Shown: positions 32,211 to 40,172 of the stretch, piece after piece
Layout of the letters: the number at the start of each line of letters is the position of its first letter
Numbering within the stretch: the first letter of the stretch is position 1
IMG/VR virus record: IMGVR_UViG_3300037069_001879
Span: 1-52,363 of that record
Strand: one strand, 5' to 3'
Origin: a virus
DNA: 52,363 nt
Program-made: the position numbers and the translations under genes
The notes under the pieces: model-generated
Database searches by the model: none
What the model was told of the DNA's origin: nothing
The model's input: only the letters and a program-made list of their open reading frames with translations

Positions 32211-33413
32211 TTAAAACGGTACTGTGCCGGCTTTGAAGTATGTGCCCCCCACGTTTTCCAAATATTTGTTGTCAACCAAGAAGTTTAGGAACCCGTCTTT
32301 GCCCGATATTTTAGTCTCACCGATGTTATAGAATTTTACCATTTCGTAAACAATCCCTTTGCGGTCAAAGGTCAGCGTGTCGCTCGTAAACACGGCATCC
32401 ATGAAATCCTGGTGTATATCGGCGGGCAGCTCAGCGGGTTTTGCCTTGCGTTTTCGACCGTTATCCATCGTTACTTCTTTCGTTTCCTGGTTCAAGTTTT
32501 GACGGTTCCAGTCCTCAATTTTAATCAAATCTTCGTACCTGTGGAGCAGCGTTTCACCGTCAAATTGCATCTTAATGGCTGAGCTTACAAAGTGCTTGGA
32601 CATAAGGTTGGCTTTGACACAATGCAGATAATTGGTGTATGATTTACCGTCGGCTGATACGGATTGAGGGTCATTGCTGAGGGATAATATGGTACGTGGT
32701 TTCTGCGTGATCGCACCCGCGCCCTGGCTGTCAAACTTATCCAAGAAGATTTTACCCTCAGCCTGTTTTGGTGCCACTTTGCTTTTAGCAGCGTGGTGGA
32801 TTAAGATAATCGTTACTTGGTAAGTGTTGCAAATAGCTTGCAGCTTACTGAGTATTTTACGCGCGTGGCTGTTGCTGTTTATTTCGCCGTCAATCATTGT
32901 AAACAAGTCGCTGAGCGCGTCCATTATAATCACCTCGTACTTTTCGAGCTTTAAAAGGCTTACGATCTCAACTAACAGCGCGTCGAACGTGTCAAAATTA
33001 CTACCCTCGGTAAAGCTTATTTTAACATTGGTTGGGTCAAAATTGGCGTCCACCTTCGCAAGCGCGTAGGTTTGTTTTACTATGGCTTTGGTAAATTTCT
33101 GCCTACTGTCCTCTGTTGCGACGATCAGGCACCGCTTATGTTCGACGTTTAAGGGCAAGTCCATGAATGATGCAAAGCCAAGCGAAATGGAAAGACAAAG
33201 CTGGGTTGTGACCTGCGTTTTACCAATACCGTCCTCTCCTATCAGTACGCATAATGTGGACTTTGGTATCAGCTCAGGGATAAGAAATTTCTGCTCAAAA
33301 TCCTTTTCTTTCCATAGCTCAGCGAAGGTATATGTATTTTTCTCAACCGGTACAGGGATCGCGTTTACCTTATCAAGCTGGGTGGTAAGAAAATCCTTTT
33401 GAGCGTTGGGCAT
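32211..33413 (-). CDS. RepA-like RecA-fold ATPase (replicative helicase candidate)
   Basis: A 400-residue protein with a single RecA-type ATPase: Walker A GEDGIGKT (59-66), a catalytic Glu near 101 (VATEDS), Walker B VIIMDALSDL (161-170), and a sensor-like IILIHHAAK. This is the AAA_25/RepA layout, as in plasmid RepA and phage helicases. The last 70 residues look like a small winged helix. It lies next to the primase and the probable origin, so it likely loads or unwinds DNA for replication. The phage shows no other DnaB-like protein. Confidence 0.82.
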   Translation of the reverse strand: MPNAQKDFLTTQLDKVNAIPVPVEKNTYTFAELWKEKDFEQKFLIPELIPKSTLCVLIGEDGIGKTQVTTQLCLSISLGFASFMDLPLNVEHKRCLIVATEDSRQKFTKAIVKQTYALAKVDANFDPTNVKISFTEGSNFDTFDALLVEIVSLLKLEKYEVIIMDALSDLFTMIDGEINSNSHARKILSKLQAICNTYQVTIILIHHAAKSKVAPKQAEGKIFLDKFDSQGAGAITQKPRTILSLSNDPQSVSADGKSYTNYLHCVKANLMSKHFVSSAIKMQFDGETLLHRYEDLIKIEDWNRQNLNQETKEVTMDNGRKRKAKPAELPADIHQDFMDAVFTSDTLTFDRKGIVYEMVKFYNIGETKISGKDGFLNFLVDNKYLENVGGTYFKAGTVPF

Positions 33414-33499
33414 TTGTGTTGGTGTATCAGATCGTTTAAATAATATTTTTGGGGTCGGGGCTTGAATTTACAGCAAAAATTAGTGGCTGCAAAATAAAT

Positions 33500-33721
33500 C
33501 TACAGGTGTTGTCTTTCTTTTCGTGTCCTTCGCATAACATCATTTTTATAGTTGTTTAAACTTATCCTCGCTAACCGTCTTTCCTCGAGGTTAAACAGGT
33601 TAACGTTTTCTAAAATTATCTCCCTGTAGTCGAAATCCGATAGTATTTTTTTAAGTTTCCAAACCGCATCACGTTCATCCTTAGTCTGCCTGTCAATCAA
33701 AATTCCTTCCTCCTTTGTCAT
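33500..33721 (-). CDS. Small charged hypothetical protein (73 aa)
   Basis: A Glu/Lys/Arg-rich helical protein overlapping the helicase 3' end by 29 bp. It begins MTKEEGILIDRQTKDERD. Unknown function, possibly a helicase partner or regulator judging from the overlap. Confidence 0.6.
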   Translation of the reverse strand: MTKEEGILIDRQTKDERDAVWKLKKILSDFDYREIILENVNLFNLEERRLARISLNNYKNDVMRRTRKERQHL

Positions 33722-35342
33722 ATTGTAGTTTAAAATAATCGAATTGGTTTTTGGACATACCTTTTTTCTTTATCTGCTTTATGGCACGGTCGTAAGCGTC
33801 GGACGCTAAGAAACCAACGCCCGCAATCGAAATACAATTTGCCTCATAACGCGACGCCTCGTCCTCGGTCCTTTTTACGAGCGCGTCCTCAATATAGTTC
33901 CAACACGTTTCATTTATAAAGTAACCATTTTTAATGCAATATTTTACATATTCCTTAAAAGCGAACAGTCCTGGTTTTTGGATACCTTTAATATGCTTAC
34001 CCATTACATACAGCTTGTCAAAGTGCTTTAAGGATTTGATGTTTATTATTTTGTGCTGGTTTTCGGTCGTGATCTCAACAAGCTCCAACCCTATGATCTC
34101 CTTCGCGTTGTTTGTGCGAATTTGGTTACCGTCTTTATCCTCAGCTACAAAAACCGTGATCTCAATATCTTCAAATAATTCCCTGGTTTGCTTCGTGCCC
34201 ATGAAGTGGCGCGGCCAATCTATTTTACCTGTAATAACGCCCGAATGTTCGATAAGGCAACCCGCGTTATCAAGTATAATGCAATAAGGTTTGGCGCTTG
34301 CTGCTATGCGTTGTTTACGCTGTTCAATCGTTTGCGCGTCAGGGCCGTCCACCACGCCCGCAAGGGCCCGCGACCCTCGTCCAAGCATTTGTTCCACTAA
34401 GCTCAGCGACATGGTAGGACGGGCAAGCTGTATAAACTCAACGCCAGGAATGTCCACGCCCTCGGTCGCTATACCAACATTACACAGGATCAATATTTCC
34501 TTTCGCTTAAACGCTGCAAATATTTCTTTCCTGATCTCTTTGGGCGTTTCGGCGTCAATGTGGGCAGCAGTTATGCCACGCTCCTTGTACTGCTTAACGA
34601 TCTGCATGGAGTGGTGGACGTTAACGGCAAAGACTATACCCTGCTTGCCTGGGCAGTATTTTACCCAGCTGTCAACCAAGGGCGCAAGCTTTAACATGGC
34701 TTTTTCGGACTCCTCTTCGTCGTACTCACGCCCGCGCTTGCTGACTTTCGACATATCGGGAACGTCCACTATAAAGAAACGATATGGAACCAGGTAAGCC
34801 TCCTGCTGGAGCTCGAAACGTGTTTTATTTATAATGAGCTTGGTTTCCTTTGTACTGTCAGGCACCAGGTACCTAAAGCCTTTTCCGCTCAGCCTGTAAG
34901 GCGTAGCGGTTACGAGCAGCACCTTAGCGTTGGGATATTTGGCGAACAGGTTACCGTAGGAATTATCGTCCTGCGCGTGGTGCCCTTCATCAATTACAAT
35001 GAGATCAGCCGCAGGCAACTGCTGCCTGCGGGCAAGCGTCTGTATGCTCGCCACCTGGCATCTGAGATCAGGATTTGGCTTGCACTTCGCTTTTACGATA
35101 CCTGCAAAAATGCGGTTATCATATAGCGTCTGCCAGGTGTTCATTATCAACTCCTCCCTGTGAGCTACCACCATTACGTTTTTGTTTTGATACAAAAATT
35201 GTCTTACAACTTCCATAAAGGTTACGGTTTTTCCGCCGCCTGTGGCAAGTATAAACATAAGTATATCGTGGCTCGTCCAGCCCGCGAAAATGTCCCGCAA
35301 GCCTTCAGATTGATAAGGTCTAAATAGTAGTTTTTGACCCAT
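33693..35342 (-). CDS. Superfamily 2 DEAD/DEAH-type helicase
   Basis: A 549-residue protein with motif I ATGGGKT (33-39), motif Ia VVAHREELI, motif II DEGH (118-121), motif III TATPYRLSG and motif VI QMLGRGSR near residue 320. This is the set expected for SSL2/UvsW-type helicases used in recombination, fork restart or transcription-coupled processes. The C-terminal 170 residues are unrelated to the core and could bind DNA. It overlaps its upstream neighbour by one base. Confidence 0.9.
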   Translation of the reverse strand: MGQKLLFRPYQSEGLRDIFAGWTSHDILMFILATGGGKTVTFMEVVRQFLYQNKNVMVVAHREELIMNTWQTLYDNRIFAGIVKAKCKPNPDLRCQVASIQTLARRQQLPAADLIVIDEGHHAQDDNSYGNLFAKYPNAKVLLVTATPYRLSGKGFRYLVPDSTKETKLIINKTRFELQQEAYLVPYRFFIVDVPDMSKVSKRGREYDEEESEKAMLKLAPLVDSWVKYCPGKQGIVFAVNVHHSMQIVKQYKERGITAAHIDAETPKEIRKEIFAAFKRKEILILCNVGIATEGVDIPGVEFIQLARPTMSLSLVEQMLGRGSRALAGVVDGPDAQTIEQRKQRIAASAKPYCIILDNAGCLIEHSGVITGKIDWPRHFMGTKQTRELFEDIEITVFVAEDKDGNQIRTNNAKEIIGLELVEITTENQHKIINIKSLKHFDKLYVMGKHIKGIQKPGLFAFKEYVKYCIKNGYFINETCWNYIEDALVKRTEDEASRYEANCISIAGVGFLASDAYDRAIKQIKKKGMSKNQFDYFKLQYDKGGRNFD

Positions 35343-35797
35343 TACAAATCTATTAAACCGTTTGCGCTTATTGCCATTTTTGGACGCTCAACAAAAAATA
35401 GGTTTTCAGCTTCCAGGTTAGGAAACGCTTCCAGTATTCGGTCGATCAACTGCCGCGCCGAGATCGCTTCCACTAAGTGTTCGCCGCCTTGATCTAAAGG
35501 CACCCAGGCTTTAAACTCATAGTTTTTGATCTTATCATATTTGATAACCACGACGCCAAAAGGCGACTCCACCTGAGGTAATATGGGCTGGAATCCGTGC
35601 CCAAATTGGCTGAAATAAAAACACTTGGTTAGCGAAAACTGGGCAAATTCGATTTCGGATAGCTGGTATTTTACTGTAAACTGGGCGCCGTCTTTTGGAT
35701 CCTCGGTCATGGGGCGTATGCAAACAGGTAAGGGCCTAAACTGTGGCTGACTTTTCGCAAGCTTGCCATTTTGTTGTGGAAATTCTATTGGTTCCAT
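35342..35797 (-). CDS. Hypothetical protein (151 aa)
   Basis: A soluble protein between VRR-NUC nuclease and helicase, overlapping the helicase start by 1 bp. The N-terminus is Pro/Gln-rich, and the middle carries strands with FGVVVIKYDKIKNYEFKAWVP. No motif recognised. A cofactor of the replication or recombination enzymes is possible from position. Confidence 0.55.
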   Translation of the reverse strand: MEPIEFPQQNGKLAKSQPQFRPLPVCIRPMTEDPKDGAQFTVKYQLSEIEFAQFSLTKCFYFSQFGHGFQPILPQVESPFGVVVIKYDKIKNYEFKAWVPLDQGGEHLVEAISARQLIDRILEAFPNLEAENLFFVERPKMAISANGLIDL

Positions 35798-35801
35798 AAT
35801 G

Positions 35802-36188
35802 TTAAATGTATTGAGATAAATAGGAATTATACCATTTTACAAAGTCGTTATAATCCTTGCTTTCAAAACAGCAGCCGCCCGCCTCTAAAATCTCAGTCCT
35901 AAACTTTATTTGGTCTTTACTGAGCTTGTCGCGTCCGCGCTTCGTGTCCACCATTAAGGTCATTCCTATTGGTTTTAAGTGAGCGCCCACAAATCGCGTC
36001 TTTATTGTGGCTGCAATGTCATAAAAGCCCGTACGCGCCCCTGTTTTTCTAAAGAGCTGTAAACGCTCGTCCCAAACCCCTGTCGTGTTAACGCGGCTTG
36101 CTGAGTGCCCTCGCTCCAATAAAAAATTGATTATTCCTTTAGTGATATTATTGGTAGTCGCTTTAACCTTAATAGTTTTCGTCCGCAT
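35802..36188 (-). CDS. VRR-NUC-family nuclease
   Basis: A 128-residue protein with the PD-(D/E)XK core of VRR-NUC: GARTGFYDI (Asp57), LMVDTKRGRDKLSKDQ (Asp81, Lys83, Gln93) and GGCCFESKDYNDF. Stand-alone VRR-NUC proteins cut branched DNA and act in phage recombination and packaging preparation. It overlaps the ASCH-type gene by 20 bp, in the cluster of the DpdA and ParB-like genes. Confidence 0.82.
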   Translation of the reverse strand: MRTKTIKVKATTNNITKGIINFLLERGHSASRVNTTGVWDERLQLFRKTGARTGFYDIAATIKTRFVGAHLKPIGMTLMVDTKRGRDKLSKDQIKFRTEILEAGGCCFESKDYNDFVKWYNSYLSQYI

Positions 36189-36468
36189 CTTCGCCGCCCT
36201 CCTTTATTATATCGCGCTCAGCAAGCGACATACAGGCGTAACCTTTTGGCAGGCCAAAACCACCTGTACCTATCATTACGTAATCAACGTAACAGGTGAG
36301 CTGTCGCCCCGTGTAGTGCTTAGCCTTATTTGCAGGGTCGTACTCTTTTAATACGAGCATATCACCTTCCTTAAAAGGGCGGTCGTTTTTACGGATTTCA
36401 AATCGCTTTTTGCCTTCCCAAATTTTCTGAAAGAAGTGGGGCCAGGTCTTTAATTCGTGTACGTTCAT
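36169..36468 (-). CDS. DUF3850 (ASCH/PUA-like) protein
   Basis: I use ATG 36468 (MNVHELKTWPHFFQ), which starts 1 bp after the ParB-like stop. The 99-residue protein matches DUF3850 (PF12961): KTWPHFFQKIWEGKKRFEIRKNDRPFKEGDMLVL...YVMIG...PKGYACMSL. The fold is related to ASCH/PUA domains that bind RNA or modified nucleotides. Next to DpdA this raises the idea of recognition of the modified base, which is inference only. Confidence 0.82.
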   Translation of the reverse strand: MNVHELKTWPHFFQKIWEGKKRFEIRKNDRPFKEGDMLVLKEYDPANKAKHYTGRQLTCYVDYVMIGTGGFGLPKGYACMSLAERDIIKEGGEDADENY

Positions 36469-36469
36469 A

Positions 36470-36946
36470 TTAAAATAATGAGGTTTGATAATGTGCAGGA
36501 TTGTTGTCAAAATCCTCCCAGTTAAATTCTTTGAGCTGTTTGAAATTGTGTATCTCGTCGCGTGTATGATGCAATACATTGGCAAGACCTTTATAATTTA
36601 CCTCACCGTGTTTTAGCATCTCCTCGAGCATTTTAGCCATTCGTAAAACGTCAACGTTGCGGGATTGGTTTTCTATCATATTAATGGTTATACTATCAGC
36701 AGCGGTAAGGTTTTCAAAAACAAAGCATATCGCGTGTGTTATGCCCAAATCTTTAAGCGCCCTTAAAATGTCATTGCCGGCAACCAAAAAATATTCATTA
36801 AGTATATACTCAACCAATATGGGTTTAAATTGTCCATAACGCTTAACAATACAGTTGGTTACATGCTGCTCGTGTTTGGTTCGCTTGCTATGTTTAATAA
36901 GGTCGGTATTATATCCCAGGTCCTCAACGGGTATTATTTTAATCAT
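36470..36946 (-). CDS. ParB-like nuclease-domain protein adjacent to DpdA
   Basis: ATG 36946 overlaps the DpdA stop as ATGA, so translation is coupled to it. The 158-residue protein has a ParB N-terminal-like core: KIIPVEDLGYN, then QFKPILVEYILNEYFLVAGNDILRALKDLGI, matching the fold that binds CTP and, in related proteins, cuts or reads DNA. The Gly-x-x-Arg element appears as GNDILRA. Bacterial dpd modification clusters include DpdB, a ParB/DndB-like partner needed with DpdA for base insertion. The small size and adjacency here suggest an analogous helper, but this is an inference. Confidence 0.75.
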   Translation of the reverse strand: MIKIIPVEDLGYNTDLIKHSKRTKHEQHVTNCIVKRYGQFKPILVEYILNEYFLVAGNDILRALKDLGITHAICFVFENLTAADSITINMIENQSRNVDVLRMAKMLEEMLKHGEVNYKGLANVLHHTRDEIHNFKQLKEFNWEDFDNNPAHYQTSLF

Positions 36947-37821
36947 AATGCTAAGTTTCCTTCCCAATCTATACCCCTGTACATCCAGAGGTCGGTAAAA
37001 AAATATTCAAGCTGTTTATAGTGAGTGCAGGCCCATTCCTCTTTTACCTTGATCTCCTCGGGTTTGCGGAATGAATTGTGCATAAATATAGGAATGTTGC
37101 TCCTGATAAAGTGATCCTTTACAGGCGCGCAGGATAGCATCCTACCATTATTAAAAATCTGAAAAACGCCATACCTGACAACGGTACACCAACTGGAGCT
37201 ATCTACTGAGTAAAAAGGAAAGTCATACAGCAGATCGGCGCGCGTGAACGCGAAACCATGAACCTTTACCTTGGCATCATACGCTTTTTTCAAATAGCGA
37301 TTGTAGGGCAACATTGGTTGGCTTGGCCGGATGCCCTCTAACCCTATATATCCACTATGCGAAGTATCCAGCAGCTCGTCAAATTCGCGCTCGGTATTTG
37401 AGCTGTGAAAAACAGTTATGCACTTGTCGTAAACGCCCTCCGCTGCCATGATCTCGCGCCACTCGGTTACGCGCTTTTGACCCACAACCTCCTGCAAGTC
37501 AAGCTCCACGAAGTAGTCAAAATAGTTATACCATTCTTTTACCCATTCAAGGTATTTGGCAAAATACACCTCAGGATCCTGCTGAGCTTTTTTACCTTTT
37601 TTCTCTTTCTTGCCCGTAACCGACACGCCCATTTGTTCAAAAAAACTATGGGCGCCACTATCAATGGTTATAATACCCGTGTGGCCTTTTGGTTTTAAGT
37701 TTGGCAGCTCAGCGTTTACCTTTTTGTGGTAGAAGTAAGTAAGGAACAAGTTGCTATCCAAAGGCAGCTCAATTTTATAACTGGACTTTTGCGTTTCATA
37801 CGCTGCAAAGTAAATCCTCAT
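36943..37821 (-). CDS. dpdA: DpdA-like DNA guanine transglycosylase
   Basis: A 292-residue protein with TGT/DpdA features: IDSGAHSF (53-60), VELDLQE (105-111), HGFAFTRADLL (188-198) and the signature YSVDSSSW (204-211). DpdA enzymes swap guanine in DNA for a 7-deazaguanine base made by the FolE-QueD-QueE route, which this phage also encodes at 41.0-43.8 kb. It is shorter than queuosine TGTs and lacks their zinc-site CxCxxC. Start and stop overlap the glycosyltransferase and ParB-like genes by 4 bp each. Assignment is by motif pattern, and subfamily (DpdA1, 2, 3) cannot be decided by eye. Confidence 0.85.
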   Translation of the reverse strand: MRIYFAAYETQKSSYKIELPLDSNLFLTYFYHKKVNAELPNLKPKGHTGIITIDSGAHSFFEQMGVSVTGKKEKKGKKAQQDPEVYFAKYLEWVKEWYNYFDYFVELDLQEVVGQKRVTEWREIMAAEGVYDKCITVFHSSNTEREFDELLDTSHSGYIGLEGIRPSQPMLPYNRYLKKAYDAKVKVHGFAFTRADLLYDFPFYSVDSSSWCTVVRYGVFQIFNNGRMLSCAPVKDHFIRSNIPIFMHNSFRKPEEIKVKEEWACTHYKQLEYFFTDLWMYRGIDWEGNLAL

Positions 37822-38828
37822 ATAAGCGATTTAACAGCGTCCATAATTACGTCCACATTATTCAGCACACCCGCAGGCTGCGGAGCCGCGCAATCGACAA
37901 GCTCCAGCGTGTCGTCGATCTCGGCCTCATTATCGTACAGGTTCATAATTGGAACAAACTCATTATAGCAGGCGCGATTGGGCGCCACGATCATACAGTC
38001 ATAGTACAAAGCTTCCTGCAGGGTGTAACCAAACGTCTCCTGGCGCGCTGTTGATAGATACCATTTTGCCTGATCGAGGATTTTATAATACTGCTGTTTT
38101 GAGAGATCGAAATAATAATCCACATTTTCCATGCCCGCAAACTGTTCGCATAGCTTGTCTTTTTTGCCGCAGGATGTAATTACTATTTGGTGTGCTGTTT
38201 CCATGGCGAAGCGATAAAGCACGTCCATGCCTTTTTCGTGACAAAGACGGTGTGGCCAAATAATATAAGGCGCTTTAGGTAACGAGCCTTTTTTATGGAC
38301 GCTTTCGCACCACTCAGGGCTCCAGGGCTGACCTGTGTTTTTTACTTTATGAAGCGGTTGGCGAAAATAAGAAATAACCCGCTGTCTGTGAAACTCGCTA
38401 CCTACCAATATAAGGTCGCAAGCATCGTGCCACCCTTGCTCTGAGCTGTCGGCCCATTTATCAAGGTTACGCACAAAGTCCATGTTATCAGCGCGACCTG
38501 CATGGTTAAATGCAGCGATTGACACGCGAATACCAAGCAGCTCAGCCATATATTTAACAGACTCCAGGCCAGGAAAAAATATGTCACCAAATAGGAATAT
38601 GTCGCCCGTTTCTATTTGGCCCTCCTTGAACATATAGGCTATAATACCCAGTTGCTCAGTTTTATAACGTATGGTACCTGCAATGTCTAAAAACTGCCCA
38701 TTGGTTATTTTACTGTATCCGCTGCCTGGGTTGATCGTCAAATTACAGCGAGGAGATAGAACGTCAAAAACCATTCCCGAATACCGTTCTTCCAGCGGCT
38801 CAACCGGGACAAAAATTATTTTGCTCAT
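37818..38828 (-). CDS. GT4-type glycosyltransferase
   Basis: A 336-residue protein with a GT-B fold signature: a donor-side EX7E element (E264-TFGYTLQ-E272), followed by YYDCMIVAPN, and a C-terminal Rossmann half with ITSCGKKDKLC. The N-terminal acceptor half is less conserved, as usual. The stop overlaps the DpdA start by 4 bp (ATGA), tying its expression to DNA modification. Targets could be a modified base in phage DNA or a host surface glycan, and neither is shown by sequence. Confidence 0.82.
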   Translation of the reverse strand: MSKIIFVPVEPLEERYSGMVFDVLSPRCNLTINPGSGYSKITNGQFLDIAGTIRYKTEQLGIIAYMFKEGQIETGDIFLFGDIFFPGLESVKYMAELLGIRVSIAAFNHAGRADNMDFVRNLDKWADSSEQGWHDACDLILVGSEFHRQRVISYFRQPLHKVKNTGQPWSPEWCESVHKKGSLPKAPYIIWPHRLCHEKGMDVLYRFAMETAHQIVITSCGKKDKLCEQFAGMENVDYYFDLSKQQYYKILDQAKWYLSTARQETFGYTLQEALYYDCMIVAPNRACYNEFVPIMNLYDNEAEIDDTLELVDCAAPQPAGVLNNVDVIMDAVKSLI

Positions 38829-38844
38829 TTGTTTTGTTGTTAGC

Positions 38845-39282
38845 TTATTCGCATCGGTCGCCTGTTTGTTTGTAACGAAACCAAGGGATGAATCCTTTCG
38901 GTGTCCAAAAACCCCATTGCCTAACTTTTTTAAGTGTCAGTACAAGAGTCCAAACGGGCTTTTCAATTTCTAATTTATGTTTAAACTCTGCAGGTCTGTA
39001 AAGCAATGAACCTGCTTTAAAATACTTGGCAACCTTGCGCTTTTTGCTGCCCCAAGGCTGTGGCGTGTGATCTTTGTATATATCCTCCTCTGAGTGCTCC
39101 AGGTAGCCGCCTTTTAATATGAAGCTATAAAACGCCCAAGGGTGATCGTGTAAACAATCGTCGTCGGAAAGTATTATTTTATGAATTTTAATGGAAAACC
39201 ACTTGCATTGAAAAATGTTCCACCTGATAAGATATTCCTCGTTATCGTTTCGCGTAATAATACGCTTGCTCAAAAACTTCAT
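38845..39282 (-). CDS. Cupin-fold protein
   Basis: ATG 39282 is used (145 residues). It lies 5 bp after the upstream stop, and an in-frame ATG at 39309 is the alternative. The core reads CLHDHPWAFYSFILKGGYLEH (His45, His47, Glu62 candidates), with RPAEFKHKLE (His102) as the fourth ligand, the two cupin motifs. Such proteins bind a metal ion and may act as dioxygenase, decarboxylase, isomerase or simple binding protein. Adjacent to glycosyltransferase and DpdA, a role in finishing the modified base (for example acting on its 7-carboxyl) is possible but untested. Confidence 0.7.
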   Translation of the reverse strand: MKFLSKRIITRNDNEEYLIRWNIFQCKWFSIKIHKIILSDDDCLHDHPWAFYSFILKGGYLEHSEEDIYKDHTPQPWGSKKRKVAKYFKAGSLLYRPAEFKHKLEIEKPVWTLVLTLKKVRQWGFWTPKGFIPWFRYKQTGDRCE

Positions 39283-39287
39283 TAGGG

Positions 39288-39791
39288 CTATGCTTTTAAT
39301 TTTATCCAACCATAAGAAATTAGATCGTCAATGGATAAGTCCAGGTAATCAAGGGCTACACCTTTAGATTCCAGGTATTGGTACTGCTTGACTGAAACCT
39401 TACTAAAGTCTTTTGAGCCGTCCAAAAAGGCAACCTCACATTTTACATACTTACCATTGGTTTGTAACCACTGAAATAATACAGTTGGAATATCTTTATA
39501 TTTTTTGTCGAAAGACACGACCGATAATCCTTCCCTGTAATTTAACTGCATGGTTATAAGCTCAGTATATTCCTCGTCGGTTATACTGGACGCGGAGCGC
39601 AGATTTAACCAAACCTTGCTTAATGGTACGCCGCTAAAGCCGCTTTCCCCGACTTTATATAACGCGCTGTTTTCGTACACGCCAAGCATTATTTGTTTCT
39701 TGGTTTTAGCATTGAAATTATATTCCATTTCCTGACCTATGTGGTGGCCAAAAAATTTAACCTTGTTTTCAATCGTGTTTGCGGTTTTCAT
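39288..39791 (-). CDS. Hypothetical protein (167 aa)
   Basis: A charged soluble protein with mixed composition. The C-terminal SIDDLISYGWIKLKA is helix-like. It lies between the cupin gene and the HRH-motif protein in the operon that contains the modification genes. No signal, TM segment or known family was recognised. Confidence 0.55.
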   Translation of the reverse strand: MKTANTIENKVKFFGHHIGQEMEYNFNAKTKKQIMLGVYENSALYKVGESGFSGVPLSKVWLNLRSASSITDEEYTELITMQLNYREGLSVVSFDKKYKDIPTVLFQWLQTNGKYVKCEVAFLDGSKDFSKVSVKQYQYLESKGVALDYLDLSIDDLISYGWIKLKA

Positions 39792-39794
39792 GGC

Positions 39795-40172
39795 TTATAT
39801 GGGTAGGTGGTTGAACATTTGTACTTCGGCGCCGTTTTCGCCGTCCTCTAATACTGAGCAACTTTCCAACTCAAAGTTTTTAGCGACAAGCAGCGCAATA
39901 GTTTCGCAGCTCATGGAGCCAAAATTAAGCTCGTCGGAGCTCTCTTTAAAGATTGGCAAACTGTCCTTAAGGAACTTGGTAATGTCACGCTTTAAGGTAA
40001 TAATCTCCACATCCCTATCCTCGTGTGTTACCACTTTTTTGGCCCGTATATGGAAAACGTGTCGGTGAAGCAAGCGCAGGTAACTAACTTCGGGAAACGG
40101 ACACTGGGGCCAACAATGCACCCCCGCAATTTGCAGGGATGCCATTACTACTGTTTGGTGATCTCTTGCCAT
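39795..40172 (-). CDS. HRH-motif protein, possible T-fold relative
   Basis: A 125-residue protein. The segment YLRLLHRHVFHIRAKKVV followed by EDRDVEIITLKRDITKFL recalls the strand-helix order of T-fold enzymes such as QueD (His-x-His-x-x-x-Ile then an acidic DF-like helix). The usual cysteine and histidine zinc ligands are not all present. It starts on the last base of the upstream stop (40172). A pterin- or metal-binding role is possible but unproven. Confidence 0.5.
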   Translation of the reverse strand: MARDHQTVVMASLQIAGVHCWPQCPFPEVSYLRLLHRHVFHIRAKKVVTHEDRDVEIITLKRDITKFLKDSLPIFKESSDELNFGSMSCETIALLVAKNFELESCSVLEDGENGAEVQMFNHLPI

